Source of the DNA: Pseudomonadota bacterium
GTDB taxonomy: Bacteria > Pseudomonadota > Alphaproteobacteria > Rhizobiales > Hyphomicrobiaceae
DNA length: 13,355 nucleotides
Reading direction: 5' to 3'
Assembly (NCBI GenBank): GCA_023410905.1
Contig: JAEYPL010000009.1
Span: 1 to 13,355, forward strand
The translations under genes were made by a program, and so were the position numbers. The notes under the pieces are model-generated. The model made no database searches and had not been told where the DNA came from. It saw nothing but the letters and a program-made list of their open reading frames with translations. The number at the start of each line of letters is the position of its first letter. The first letter of the stretch is position 1. This document shows, piece after piece, positions 6,058 to 13,244 of this stretch.

Positions 6058-7233
6058 TTACTCCCGCTCCATGATGACTGTCGCACCGACGTGCCGCGTG
6101 CCGAGCGAACCGCCCGTGCCGTGCGCCAGCGCGATATCGCAATTCGGAACCTGCACTTTCGGATGCGCCTCACCGCGGAGCTGACGCACCGCCTCGATGA
6201 CCTTCGTCATGCCGCCGCGGTTGCCGGGGTGGTTGTTGCAAAGGCCGCCGCCGTCCGTGTTGAACGGGAGCTTGCCGACGCCCGAGATGAGATTGCCGTC
6301 CGAGACGAACTTGCCGCCCTGGCCGACCTCGCAGAAGCCGAGATCCTCGAGCTGCATGATCACGGTGATCGTGAAGCTGTCGTAGATCGAGGCGTACTTG
6401 ATGTCCTTGTGCTTGACGCCCGCTTCCTCGAACGCGCGCGCGCCCGACCAGCGGCCGGCGGAGAACGTCAGATCGAGATCCTGGCCACCCATCTGATGCT
6501 TCACGGCCTCGCCCGTACCGAGGACCTTGACCAGCGGCCGCTTCAGGCTCTTGGCGATTTCCGGCTTGGTGATGATCAGCGCGCCGCCACCGTCGGAGAT
6601 GACGCAGCAGTCGAGGCGATGCAGCGGATCGGCGACCATCGGCGAGTTGACGACGTCCTCGACGGTCACGACCTTCGGCAGCATGGCGTGCGGATTGTAC
6701 TGCGCGTGATGCGAGGCCGCGACCTTCACCCAGGCGAGCTGCTCGCTCGTGGTGCCGTACTGGTGCATGTGCCGCATGGCGCACATGGCGTACATATTGC
6801 CGGTCGCCGGGCCATAGGGGAACTCGAACTGGAGATCCGGCTGGCTCGGGCTGCCCATGCGCGGGTTCGTGCCGGTCTGCACGCCCTCGGAGCGCGGACG
6901 GCCGGCGAGCGTGACGAGCGCGATGTTGCACTTGCCGGCAGCGATCGCCTGCGCCGCATGGCCGACATGGAGGAGGTAGGACGAGCCACCCGTGTCCGTC
7001 GTGTCGATGTGCTTGAGGCGGAGGCCCATGTAGTCGGCGAACGAGTTGCCGCCGAGGCCTGGAGTATCGCCGGCTGCACAGAAATACCCGTCGATGTCGT
7101 CCTTGCTGAGCCCCGCATCCTCGATCGCGCCCTTGGCGACTTCGGCGTGAAGCTGGGCGAGGGACTTGTCCGGCGCCTTTCGCGTCGGGTGCTCGTAGGC
7201 CCCGACAATGTACGCTTTGCCCTTGGTGCTCAT
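6058..7233 (-). CDS. Thiolase-fold enzyme of the SCP2/Ltp2 type, lacking both catalytic cysteines
   Basis: A 391-residue thiolase superfamily protein acting on acyl-CoA. It begins MSTKGKAYIVGAYEHPTRKAPDKS. Where thiolases carry the acyl-accepting cysteine this protein has DTTDTGGSSYLL (77-88), with no cysteine. The second catalytic cysteine (CxGGG in thiolases) is replaced in ALAHGTGGSLG (368-378). The histidine of the NNHPGNRGG block (H335) and IYDSFT (283-288, Y284) remain. This resembles Ltp2-like retro-aldolases and other non-thiolytic homologues, so a C-C lyase or acyl-transfer role with the DUF35 partner is more likely than ordinary acetyl-CoA acetyltransferase. The ATG at 7233-7231 is chosen because of GGGAGA about 10 bp upstream and where homology begins. 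An in-frame start at 7302 adds an implausible basic leader. It is first of a two-gene unit ending at the hairpin at 5596-5629. Confidence 0.9.
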   Translation of the reverse strand: MSTKGKAYIVGAYEHPTRKAPDKSLAQLHAEVAKGAIEDAGLSKDDIDGYFCAAGDTPGLGGNSFADYMGLRLKHIDTTDTGGSSYLLHVGHAAQAIAAGKCNIALVTLAGRPRSEGVQTGTNPRMGSPSQPDLQFEFPYGPATGNMYAMCAMRHMHQYGTTSEQLAWVKVAASHHAQYNPHAMLPKVVTVEDVVNSPMVADPLHRLDCCVISDGGGALIITKPEIAKSLKRPLVKVLGTGEAVKHQMGGQDLDLTFSAGRWSGARAFEEAGVKHKDIKYASIYDSFTITVIMQLEDLGFCEVGQGGKFVSDGNLISGVGKLPFNTDGGGLCNNHPGNRGGMTKVIEAVRQLRGEAHPKVQVPNCDIALAHGTGGSLGTRHVGATVIMERE

Positions 7234-7288
7234 CCGGCCATGCTCTCCCAGAACTCCCGTGATTTTCATTCCATTGGATGGGGTTGAA

Positions 7289-7316
7289 CGTCTACGCCTC
7301 ATATCGGCGGCGTCAA
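7289..7316 (-). promoter_or_regulatory. Possible sigma-70-type promoter for the thiolase unit
   Basis: On the minus strand TTGACG (7316-7311, five of six to consensus) is followed after 16 bp by TAGACG (7294-7289, three of six). It would give a leader of about 50 nt before the start at 7233. The weak -10 box makes this tentative. Confidence 0.3.
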
Positions 7317-7400
7317 GCCCGGCCAGGACAAGGGCCTATGCAATTGACGCTCGCGGCGGCGGACTCGTCCGCGCAGGGATGGTTGAAACCTGCTGAACTC

Positions 7401-7428
7401 TTGCTGGGTTCGGGCCGATCCCTATAAT
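7401..7428 (+). promoter_or_regulatory. Sigma-70-type promoter for the small membrane protein gene
   Basis: A perfect -10 box TATAAT at 7423-7428 is preceded by TTGCTG at 7401-7406 with a 16-bp spacer. Transcription would start near 7435, leaving a leader of about 33 nt before the ATG at 7469. The -10 box is striking in such GC-rich DNA; the -35 box matches only at TTG. Confidence 0.6.
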
Positions 7429-7468
7429 CGCGGCAGGTGATCGCGGGGTCTATGGGGCGAGCGATATC

Positions 7469-7954
7469 ATGTTGTTGCGCGTGTTGTTGATATTGGGCGG
7501 CTACGTTGCGGCGTGCATTGCCTTCGCTTTCGTTCTCGTCGCCTTCGTCTTCACGCCTGCGGACCTTGCGGGCGGGGAAGCGGGCCGGTTCTCCATGGCG
7601 GGCTTCCAGCTTCTCGCAAGCTCCATCCAGGTGTTGATCTTTGCCGCGCCGCTGGCCTTTGCCGCCGCGGCTATGGCGGAATGGCGCGGCATCGGCGATT
7701 GGATTTTCTATGCGCTCGTCGGGCTGATGATCGCAGGGGTTGGCTTTCTTGCGCAGTATGTAAGTGAGCTGCAGGGCGCCCCGACCATCGTCAACAACTA
7801 TGCCCTGACGGCCTTCATGACGGGCGGTTTCGTTGCTGGATTGGTGTACTGGCTCGTGGCTGGCCGCACCGCTGACGAGCGCCGGCGCGCTGCCGAGCTC
7901 GAGGCGGCCAATGCCCCATCGAGACCGCGTCGCGCGCATGGGCCCGTCACCTAG
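7469..7954 (+). CDS. Small four-helix membrane protein of unknown function
   Basis: A 161-residue inner-membrane protein not recognised as a named family. Hydrophobic segments lie near residues 5-28, 45-70, 77-97 and 110-131. The tail from 132 is charged (AGRTADERRRAAELEAA) and likely cytoplasmic. No catalytic or metal-binding motif is visible. The start ATG at 7469 follows a good promoter (7401-7428), though the ribosome site is weak (GGGGCGA about 8 bp upstream). Codon use and GC pattern match the neighbours, so this is a true gene and not a shadow. It lies 53 bp upstream of the FAD monooxygenase on the same strand and may be co-transcribed with it. No functional link can be shown. Confidence 0.75.
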   Translation: MLLRVLLILGGYVAACIAFAFVLVAFVFTPADLAGGEAGRFSMAGFQLLASSIQVLIFAAPLAFAAAAMAEWRGIGDWIFYALVGLMIAGVGFLAQYVSELQGAPTIVNNYALTAFMTGGFVAGLVYWLVAGRTADERRRAAELEAANAPSRPRRAHGPVT

Positions 7955-8007
7955 GCTGGCGCGGACGCTCATGTCTTGATCGATTTTTCGCAGGCCGGAA
8001 TGCGCAC

Positions 8008-9288
8008 ATGCGGAACCTGCGAATAGGCATCGTCGGCGCCGGCGTTGGCGGACTCGCCTCAGCGGCCTTCCTGGCGCGCAGTGGCCACGACGTTCACTTG
8101 CTCGAGCGGTTTGCCGAAGCGCGGCCAGTTGGCGCTGGCCTCCTTTTGCAGCCGACAGGCCTTGCTTGCCTCGCGCAGCTCGGGCTCGACGAGCGTGCGT
8201 GTGCGCTCGGCGCTGTCATTCATGATCTCGAAGGGCGCACCGCGCGGGGCCGCCGCGTCCTTGCCATGGACTACCGCCGGCTGCAGCCGCATCTGTTTGG
8301 TCTCGGTATTCACCGCGCGAGCCTCTTCGCGCTGCTGCACGATGAAGTCGTGCGGCTCGGCGTGCCCATTACGCCGGGCGTCGAGGCATCCTATATCGAG
8401 TGCCATGCGCATCGGCGTTCCGTGGTGGTCGATACGCTCGGCCGTCACCACGGGCCGTATGATCTCATTATCGATGCGAGCGGCATGCGCTCGCCGCTGC
8501 GCCATGCGCTCGGCGGGCGGATCCGTAACCGGCCATTCACTTACGGCGCGATCTGGGCGGCGCTGCCGATCACGGATGGCTGGCCTCATCGCACGACGCT
8601 CATGCAGCGCTATGACGGCGCGCCCATCATGATCGGCGTGTTGCCGATCGGGCGGCTGCCGGATGATCCGACGCCGCGCTGCGCCTTCTTCTGGAGTGTG
8701 CGCGCGGATCAGCGCGAGGCATGGATGGCGGCCGGCCTCGATGCCTGGAAGGCGCGCGTCGCGAAGCTGTGGTCCGAGGTTTCGCCCATTCTCGATGGCG
8801 TGAGGACGGCAAGCGACCTCTCGTTCGTGTCCTATGCGGATGTGGTGGTCGAGCGCTCGTACAGCACGGAGCTCGGTTTCGCGGTGATCGGTGATGGCGC
8901 GCACGGCACGAGCCCGCAACTCGGGCAGGGCGGAAATCTGGCGCTCGTCGACGCGATGATGCTTTCCACAGCGCTGGAAGAGGGCAGCTCGATCGAGGCG
9001 GCGCTCGGTGATTTCCACGATCAGCGGCGGCGTCACGTCGCATTCTATCAGCTCGCGAGTCGCTGGCTGACGCCCTTCTTCCAGTCGGATAGCCGCGTGC
9101 TCGGCTTGGTGCGCGATGCAACTTTCGGCCTCGCGTCGGTCGTGCCCTTTGCCGAAGGGCAGATGCTGCGCACACTCGCCGGCATCAAGACCGGACCGTT
9201 CAGCGAACTCGATCCAGGTGAATGGAGCGCGCGTTACGCCACGAGATCGCGGCGGCTCACGACTTTGCCGGCATCGTCGAGCTCGTAG
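8008..9288 (+). CDS. Class A FAD-dependent monooxygenase (salicylate hydroxylase/UbiH-like)
   Basis: A 426-residue flavoprotein that would use NAD(P)H and O2 to hydroxylate an aromatic or similar ring. The dinucleotide-binding motif GAGVGG is at residues 10-15, with E33 at the end of the second strand as expected for FAD ribose binding. The DG-type motif appears as DASGMRSPLR (156-165), and the second FAD motif as GDGAHGTSPQLGQGGN (295-310), where GDAAH is usual. The architecture fits the PF01494 FAD-binding monooxygenases. The substrate is not predictable: no ring-cleavage or ubiquinone genes lie nearby. The ATG at 8008 sits just before the Rossmann motif; the ribosome site is weak. Its last 55 bp overlap the convergent gpmA 3' end. 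Confidence 0.88.
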   Translation: MRNLRIGIVGAGVGGLASAAFLARSGHDVHLLERFAEARPVGAGLLLQPTGLACLAQLGLDERACALGAVIHDLEGRTARGRRVLAMDYRRLQPHLFGLGIHRASLFALLHDEVVRLGVPITPGVEASYIECHAHRRSVVVDTLGRHHGPYDLIIDASGMRSPLRHALGGRIRNRPFTYGAIWAALPITDGWPHRTTLMQRYDGAPIMIGVLPIGRLPDDPTPRCAFFWSVRADQREAWMAAGLDAWKARVAKLWSEVSPILDGVRTASDLSFVSYADVVVERSYSTELGFAVIGDGAHGTSPQLGQGGNLALVDAMMLSTALEEGSSIEAALGDFHDQRRRHVAFYQLASRWLTPFFQSDSRVLGLVRDATFGLASVVPFAEGQMLRTLAGIKTGPFSELDPGEWSARYATRSRRLTTLPASSSS

Positions 9289-9854
9289 ACGATCGGTGCG
9301 CCGGTCGCGAGTTCGCGCTTGATGATCTCTTCACCCGTGAGGCCTTCGAGCTGCATGATGAGCGCGCGCAGCGAGTTGCCATGCGCGGCGACGATCACGC
9401 TCTTGCCGCTCTTGAGCTTGGGCCAGATCTCGGCATCGTAGTACGGCAACACGCGCACGGCCGTGTCCTTGAGGCTCTCGCCACCGGGCGGCGGAATGTC
9501 GTAGCTTCGGCGCCAGATGTGCACCTGCTCTTCGCCCCAACGCTTGCGCGCATCATCCTTGTTGAGGCCGGAGAGATCGCCGTAGTCGCGCTCGTTGAGA
9601 CGCTGGTCGCGGACGGTTTCGAGATCCGGCTGGCCGAGTTCGCCGAGGATCAGGCGCAGCGTGTGCTGCGCGCGGGTGAGCGCACTCGTGTAGGCAATAT
9701 CGAACTTGTGCCCTGCCTCCTTGAGCAGACGCCCGGCGCGCGTCGCTTCTTCAACGCCCTTCTCGGTGAGATCGGGATCCTTCCAGCCCGTGAACAGATT
9801 GAGCTTGTTCCAGGCGCTTTCACCGTGACGGACGAGGACGAGGAGATGGGACAT
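9234..9854 (-). CDS. gpmA: 2,3-bisphosphoglycerate-dependent phosphoglycerate mutase
   Basis: A 206-residue cytosolic glycolytic/gluconeogenic enzyme interconverting 3- and 2-phosphoglycerate. The phosphohistidine motif LVRHGESAWN gives the catalytic H10, followed by FTGWKDPDLTEKG, R61, the acid E88 in LNERDYGDLSGLNK, and the second histidine H158 in AAHGNSLRAL. This is the short form seen in many alphaproteobacteria, against about 250 residues in E. coli GpmA, and lacks a central insert. The start ATG at 9854-9852 gives the standard MSHLLVLVRHG N-terminus, though its ribosome site is poor. It lies 57 bp downstream of dapB on the same strand with no terminator between, so the two are likely co-transcribed. 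The 3' end overlaps the convergent monooxygenase gene. Confidence 0.95.
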   Translation of the reverse strand: MSHLLVLVRHGESAWNKLNLFTGWKDPDLTEKGVEEATRAGRLLKEAGHKFDIAYTSALTRAQHTLRLILGELGQPDLETVRDQRLNERDYGDLSGLNKDDARKRWGEEQVHIWRRSYDIPPPGGESLKDTAVRVLPYYDAEIWPKLKSGKSVIVAAHGNSLRALIMQLEGLTGEEIIKRELATGAPIVYELDDAGKVVSRRDLVA

Positions 9855-9911
9855 GATCGCGGACAGTTCCGTTCGTTGATGCGTGTGGTTTTCTAACGGC
9901 TCAGTCGCCGC

Positions 9912-10736
9912 TCAGATCCCGAGAACGTCGGCCATGGTGAACAGGCCCGGCCCCTTGCCGCGCCCCCAAAGCGCAGCCTTGACGGCACCGCGGGCGAAGA
10001 TGCCGCGATCCGTCGCGAGATGGGTCAGCACCACGCGCTCGCCGTCGGCGGCGAAGATGACACTGTGCTCGCCGACGACATTGCCGCCGCGCAGTGTCGC
10101 GAAGCCGATGTCGCCGCGCTTGCGGGCGCCCGTGTGACCATCACGCGAGCGGACGCTCGTCTCGGCGAGATCGACGCCGCGGCCATCGGCGGCTGCCTGG
10201 CCGAGCATGAGCGCGGTGCCGGACGGCGCATCGATCTTATGCTTGTGATGCATTTCGAGGACTTCGATGTCGAAATCCTCGTCCAGCGCCTCGGCGACCT
10301 TGCGAGTCAACGCGACGAGCAGGTTCACGCCAAGGCTCATATTGCCGGCTTTGATGATCGTGGCATGGCGTGCGGCAGCTTTGATCGCCGCCTCGTGCTC
10401 GCCCGTGAAGCCGGTCGTGCCGAGGACGTGAACGATGCGGGCGTTGGCGGCGAGGCCAGCGACCTCGACGCTCACCTCAGGGATCGTGAAGTCGAGAATG
10501 CCATCCACCTTGGCGACGATATCGAGCGGGTCGTCCGTGACGGGCACGCCGATCTTGCCGATCCCTGCGAGTTCGCCCGCATCCTGGCCGATGGCGTTCG
10601 ATCCGGCGCGCTCTATGGCGCCTGCGACGACAGCACCGGCAACGACGGCGTCGCCGCCTGTCGCGTGCACGGCACGGATCAGCTCGCGCCCCATGCGGCC
10701 TGCGGCGCCCATCACGGCCAGCTTCATCGCGCTCAT
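9912..10736 (-). CDS. dapB: 4-hydroxy-tetrahydrodipicolinate reductase
   Basis: A 274-residue cytosolic enzyme of the diaminopimelate/lysine pathway, reducing hydroxy-tetrahydrodipicolinate to tetrahydrodipicolinate with NAD(P)H. The Rossmann motif GAAGRMGREL is at 10-19, GTTGFTGEH at about 106-114, and NMSLGVNLL at 132-140. The family signature EMHHKHKIDAPSGTALMLG carries the catalytic H163 and K167. Length matches the family. The first ATG (10736-10734) has a GGGAC at fair spacing; an internal ATG three codons on is possible but has a worse ribosome site. Downstream gpmA follows after 57 bp. Upstream, the NTF2-like gene ends 74 bp away on the same strand, so dapB may be read through from it or have its own promoter in that gap. 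Confidence 0.96.
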   Translation of the reverse strand: MSAMKLAVMGAAGRMGRELIRAVHATGGDAVVAGAVVAGAIERAGSNAIGQDAGELAGIGKIGVPVTDDPLDIVAKVDGILDFTIPEVSVEVAGLAANARIVHVLGTTGFTGEHEAAIKAAARHATIIKAGNMSLGVNLLVALTRKVAEALDEDFDIEVLEMHHKHKIDAPSGTALMLGQAAADGRGVDLAETSVRSRDGHTGARKRGDIGFATLRGGNVVGEHSVIFAADGERVVLTHLATDRGIFARGAVKAALWGRGKGPGLFTMADVLGI

Positions 10737-10810
10737 GGATATATGTCCCGATTGAAAGTGCTGAGGCCCTATAGCATCGGCCCAAGCCTGCGCGAAAGGG
10801 GCCGGACAGA

Positions 10811-11170
10811 TCAGCCGCGCGCCACGTGGGCCGCGACGCAGAGCCAGCGGCCGTCCTGGCGTGCCCAGATGTCGGTATAGCGACCGGCGCCGGAGCTGCC
10901 GTCAGGCTTCGAGTAGACCGTGCGGGCGTGGATGATCGCGAAATCGCCGAAGAGGCGGATGTTCACGTCCTCCGGATGCAGGCCTGTGCCCCCCGCCGGG
11001 TTCGAAATCCGCTTCAGGAAGCCGGCGCGGTCGATGATCGTGCAGTCGGGGTTGGTATTGAGGAAATCGGCCGAGAGGTTCTGGTCGAACCAGCGCACGT
11101 CCGATTCGGCCACCGAGCGCACATAGTTCTCATTGAGAGCGTGGAGCGTCTCTAGGTCGTTCTCCGCCAT
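10811..11170 (-). CDS. NTF2/SnoaL-like (DUF4440-type) small protein
   Basis: A 119-residue protein, MAENDLETLHALNENYVRSVAESDVRWF at the N-terminus, with the cone-shaped NTF2-like fold suggested by the helix-rich start, LSADFLNTNPD, the central FLKRISNP, and the closing strands VNIRLFGDFAIIHARTVY, YTDIWARQDGRWLCVAAH. The WARQDGRWLCVA ending is typical of the DUF4440/SnoaL-like group, whose members act as small isomerases, cyclases or ligand binders; the actual role is unknown. The start at 11170-11168 has a strong GGAGGAAA site, whereas the longer in-frame start at 11272 has none and adds a non-conserved leader. It is first of the leftward group leading to dapB and gpmA. Confidence 0.85.
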   Translation of the reverse strand: MAENDLETLHALNENYVRSVAESDVRWFDQNLSADFLNTNPDCTIIDRAGFLKRISNPAGGTGLHPEDVNIRLFGDFAIIHARTVYSKPDGSSGAGRYTDIWARQDGRWLCVAAHVARG

Positions 11171-11324
11171 GGTTTCCTCCGTTGAGTTCAAGTCGTTTCT
11201 TCGCCGGCAGGCTGCATGGAAGGTCTGTGCTTGCCAAGGGAGACAAGCGGGTCGGGGGCCGCTAGAAGACATCCGGCTCAGGTCCGGACATATGAGAATC
11301 TTTCAAGTTCGGTCACCTGATGCC

Positions 11325-11336
11325 CCGGTGCACCGG
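11325..11336. repeat. Perfect 12-bp palindrome in the divergent region
   Basis: CCGGTGCACCGG is its own exact reverse complement. It sits in the 280-bp gap (11171-11450) between the NTF2-like gene and the first binding-protein gene and could be an operator for either. Apart from this and the two ribosome sites, no clear promoter was seen in the gap. Confidence 0.4.
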
Positions 11337-11450
11337 AAGTACCGCTGAAGTCGGCAGGGACATGGAGGGATCTGCAGACACGGCGTTGGTTTCCTGCACC
11401 TGAGCGGGCGCCCCATGGCGCGCCGCATCCGGCTGATCTAGGAGGAAATA

Positions 11451-13052
11451 TTGAACGCTACGAAGTCTCTAGGCCTCATCGCGGCACTTGCCGGGGTGTG
11501 GACAATCCAACCCTCCCTCGCTCTAGCCCAGAAGTCTGGCGGAATTCTGCGGTCGTACGAGGTCTCCAATCCGCCGAGCGCCTCGATCCTGGAAGAAGCG
11601 ACGAGTGCAACCACGCACCCGTTCATGGCGGTCTTCAACAACCTCGTCATTTTCGACCAGGCCGAGCCGGTCAATAAACCCGAGGTGATCCGCCCCGAGC
11701 TGGCCGAAAGCTGGACCTGGGATGAGCCGCGCACGAAGCTCACCATGAAGCTGCGCCAGGGCGTGACGTGGCACGATGGCAAGCCGTTCACCTCCAAGGA
11801 TGTGAAGTGCACCTGGGATTGGACCCGCGAGGCCGACACGAAGAGCGGCTTCCGCAAGAACCCGCGCAAGCTCTGGTGGGACAACATCAAGGAGATCACG
11901 GTCAACGGCGATCACGAAGTCACCTTCGAGCTCAATCGCCCGCAGGCGTCACTGCTGACGCTCATGGCGTCCGGCATGTCACCCGTCTATCCGTGCCATG
12001 TGCCGGCGCGCATCATGCGCACGAAGCCGATCGGCACGGGGCCGTTCCGGGTCGTGAACTTCGAGGCGAACAAGTTCGTGCGTCTCGAGAAGAACCCGAA
12101 CTACTGGCGTCCGGGTCGGCCCTATCTCGATGGGCTGGAGTTCCAGATCATCGGCAGCCGCGGCACGCGTCTGCTGGCGTTCGCAGCAGGTGAGATCGAC
12201 AAGACGTTCGTGTCGGATGTCACCCGGCCTCTGCTCCCTGACGTGCAATCGCGCTCGCCGAATGCGATCTGCGAGTTTGCGGCAACGGGCGTAAGCGCGA
12301 ACCTGCTCGTCAACCGCGAGAAGGCGCCCTTCGACAATCCGAAGCTGCGCGAAGCCATGATGCTGACGCTCGACCGCGACGCGATGGTGAAGATCGTCTC
12401 GGGCGGTGAAGCGCTGATTGGCGGCGCCATGCTGCCGCCGCCGGCCGGCGTCTGGAGCAAGCCCGTCGAGGAGTTCAAGAAGCTCCCGTCGTATGCCGGT
12501 TCCATCGAGGAGCGCCGGGCAAGGGCGGTGAAGATCATGGAGGAGCTGGGTTACGGCCCGAACAACAAGCTCAAGGTGAAGGTCGGTACGCGCGACTATC
12601 AGTCCTACAAGGACCCGGCCGTGCTGCTCGTCGATCACCTCAACCAGATCGGCTTCGATGCCGAACTCGAGATCATCGAGACCTCGCTCTACTACGGGCG
12701 CATCACGCGCGGTGACTATCAGGTTGCTCTGAACCTGACGGGCACGGGCGTGGACGATCCTGACGTGACGATGTTCGAAGGTTATCTCAGCGGTTCCAGC
12801 CGGAACTACACGAACTACAGCAACCCGGAAGTCGACAAGCTCATTCATGCGCAGTCGGCGGAGCTCGATCCGGAGAAGCGCAAGGAGCTGGTCTGGCAGA
12901 TCGAGAAGATCCTCGCTGAAGACGTGGCGCGGCCGATCATCTTCCAGAACCGCTCGGCAACGTGCTGGCATCCGCACGTGAAGGGCTACGTGCTGCACCA
13001 GAACTCGATCTACAATAGCTGGCGCTTCGAGGATGTCTGGCTCGACAAGTAA
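11451..13052 (+). CDS. ABC transporter substrate-binding protein, family 5 (peptide/nickel/opine type)
   Basis: A 533-residue periplasmic solute-binding protein of the SBP_bac_5 (PF00496) family, which delivers peptides, nickel, opines or glycosides to an ABC importer. Residues 1-26 form a Sec signal peptide ending LALA, and the mature protein starts QKSGGILRSYE. The family region follows: LAESWTWDEPRTKLTMKLRQ, then GVTWHDGKPFTSKDVKCTWDW. IGTGPFRV and FVRLEKNPNYWR also match the family. The start is TTG at 11451, supported by an AGGAGGA at 11440-11446 and by the position of the signal peptide. No permease or ATPase gene lies in the window. A strong terminator and then a paralogous binding-protein gene follow. 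The substrate cannot be told from the sequence. Confidence 0.93.
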   Translation: MNATKSLGLIAALAGVWTIQPSLALAQKSGGILRSYEVSNPPSASILEEATSATTHPFMAVFNNLVIFDQAEPVNKPEVIRPELAESWTWDEPRTKLTMKLRQGVTWHDGKPFTSKDVKCTWDWTREADTKSGFRKNPRKLWWDNIKEITVNGDHEVTFELNRPQASLLTLMASGMSPVYPCHVPARIMRTKPIGTGPFRVVNFEANKFVRLEKNPNYWRPGRPYLDGLEFQIIGSRGTRLLAFAAGEIDKTFVSDVTRPLLPDVQSRSPNAICEFAATGVSANLLVNREKAPFDNPKLREAMMLTLDRDAMVKIVSGGEALIGGAMLPPPAGVWSKPVEEFKKLPSYAGSIEERRARAVKIMEELGYGPNNKLKVKVGTRDYQSYKDPAVLLVDHLNQIGFDAELEIIETSLYYGRITRGDYQVALNLTGTGVDDPDVTMFEGYLSGSSRNYTNYSNPEVDKLIHAQSAELDPEKRKELVWQIEKILAEDVARPIIFQNRSATCWHPHVKGYVLHQNSIYNSWRFEDVWLDK

Positions 13053-13075
13053 GCCCGATTCCTGATCGTCTTTTC

Positions 13076-13119
13076 GGTGAGGGCGGCCGGTGCACTGCAC
13101 CTGCCGCCCTCACCATTTT
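13076..13119 (+). terminator. Intrinsic terminator after the first binding-protein gene
   Basis: GGTGAGGGCGGC (13076-13087) and GCCGCCCTCACC (13103-13114) are exact reverse complements. Between them GGTGC-ACT-GCACC forms a second inner 5-bp stem with a 3-nt loop. ATTTT follows at 13115-13119. The element begins 23 bp after the stop codon and should end most transcripts before the second paralogue. Confidence 0.88.
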
Positions 13120-13188
13120 CAGCCGCTCAGGGCTTTGGTGCGGTGCATTCGCCTTGATGAGGCGTCTATTGGGTGAAACACTGCCCCC

Positions 13189-13210
13189 GTGCCCGTCAAC
13201 GAACGGGCGC
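13189..13210 (+). promoter_or_regulatory. Stem-loop in the leader of the second binding-protein gene
   Basis: GTGCCCGT (13189-13196) pairs with ACGGGCGC (13203-13210) over eight positions, one of them G-T, with a 6-nt loop. It lies about 25 bp before the ribosome site at 13234-13240. It may be an operator or mRNA structure; no T-run follows, so it is not a terminator. Confidence 0.35.
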
Positions 13211-13244
13211 GGACAGAAACAAGAACTGCATCTGGGAGGATATG

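Noticed and set aside
6091..7287. 398-codon plus-strand open frame opposite the thiolase
   Set aside because: Same antisense echo: no recognisable motif, and the minus strand holds a well-conserved thiolase-fold gene coupled to DUF35.
7234..7302. N-terminal extension of the thiolase to an upstream start
   Set aside because: It would add a basic, non-conserved leader without a ribosome site; 7233 has GGGAGA at fair spacing and the conserved start.
8059..9036. 325-codon minus-strand open frame opposite the FAD monooxygenase
   Set aside because: It shows no motif, while the plus strand has intact FAD-binding motifs across the same region.
11979..13100. 373-codon minus-strand open frame opposite the binding-protein gene
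   Set aside because: It runs across a terminator and is antisense to a clear SBP_bac_5 gene, with no domain visible.
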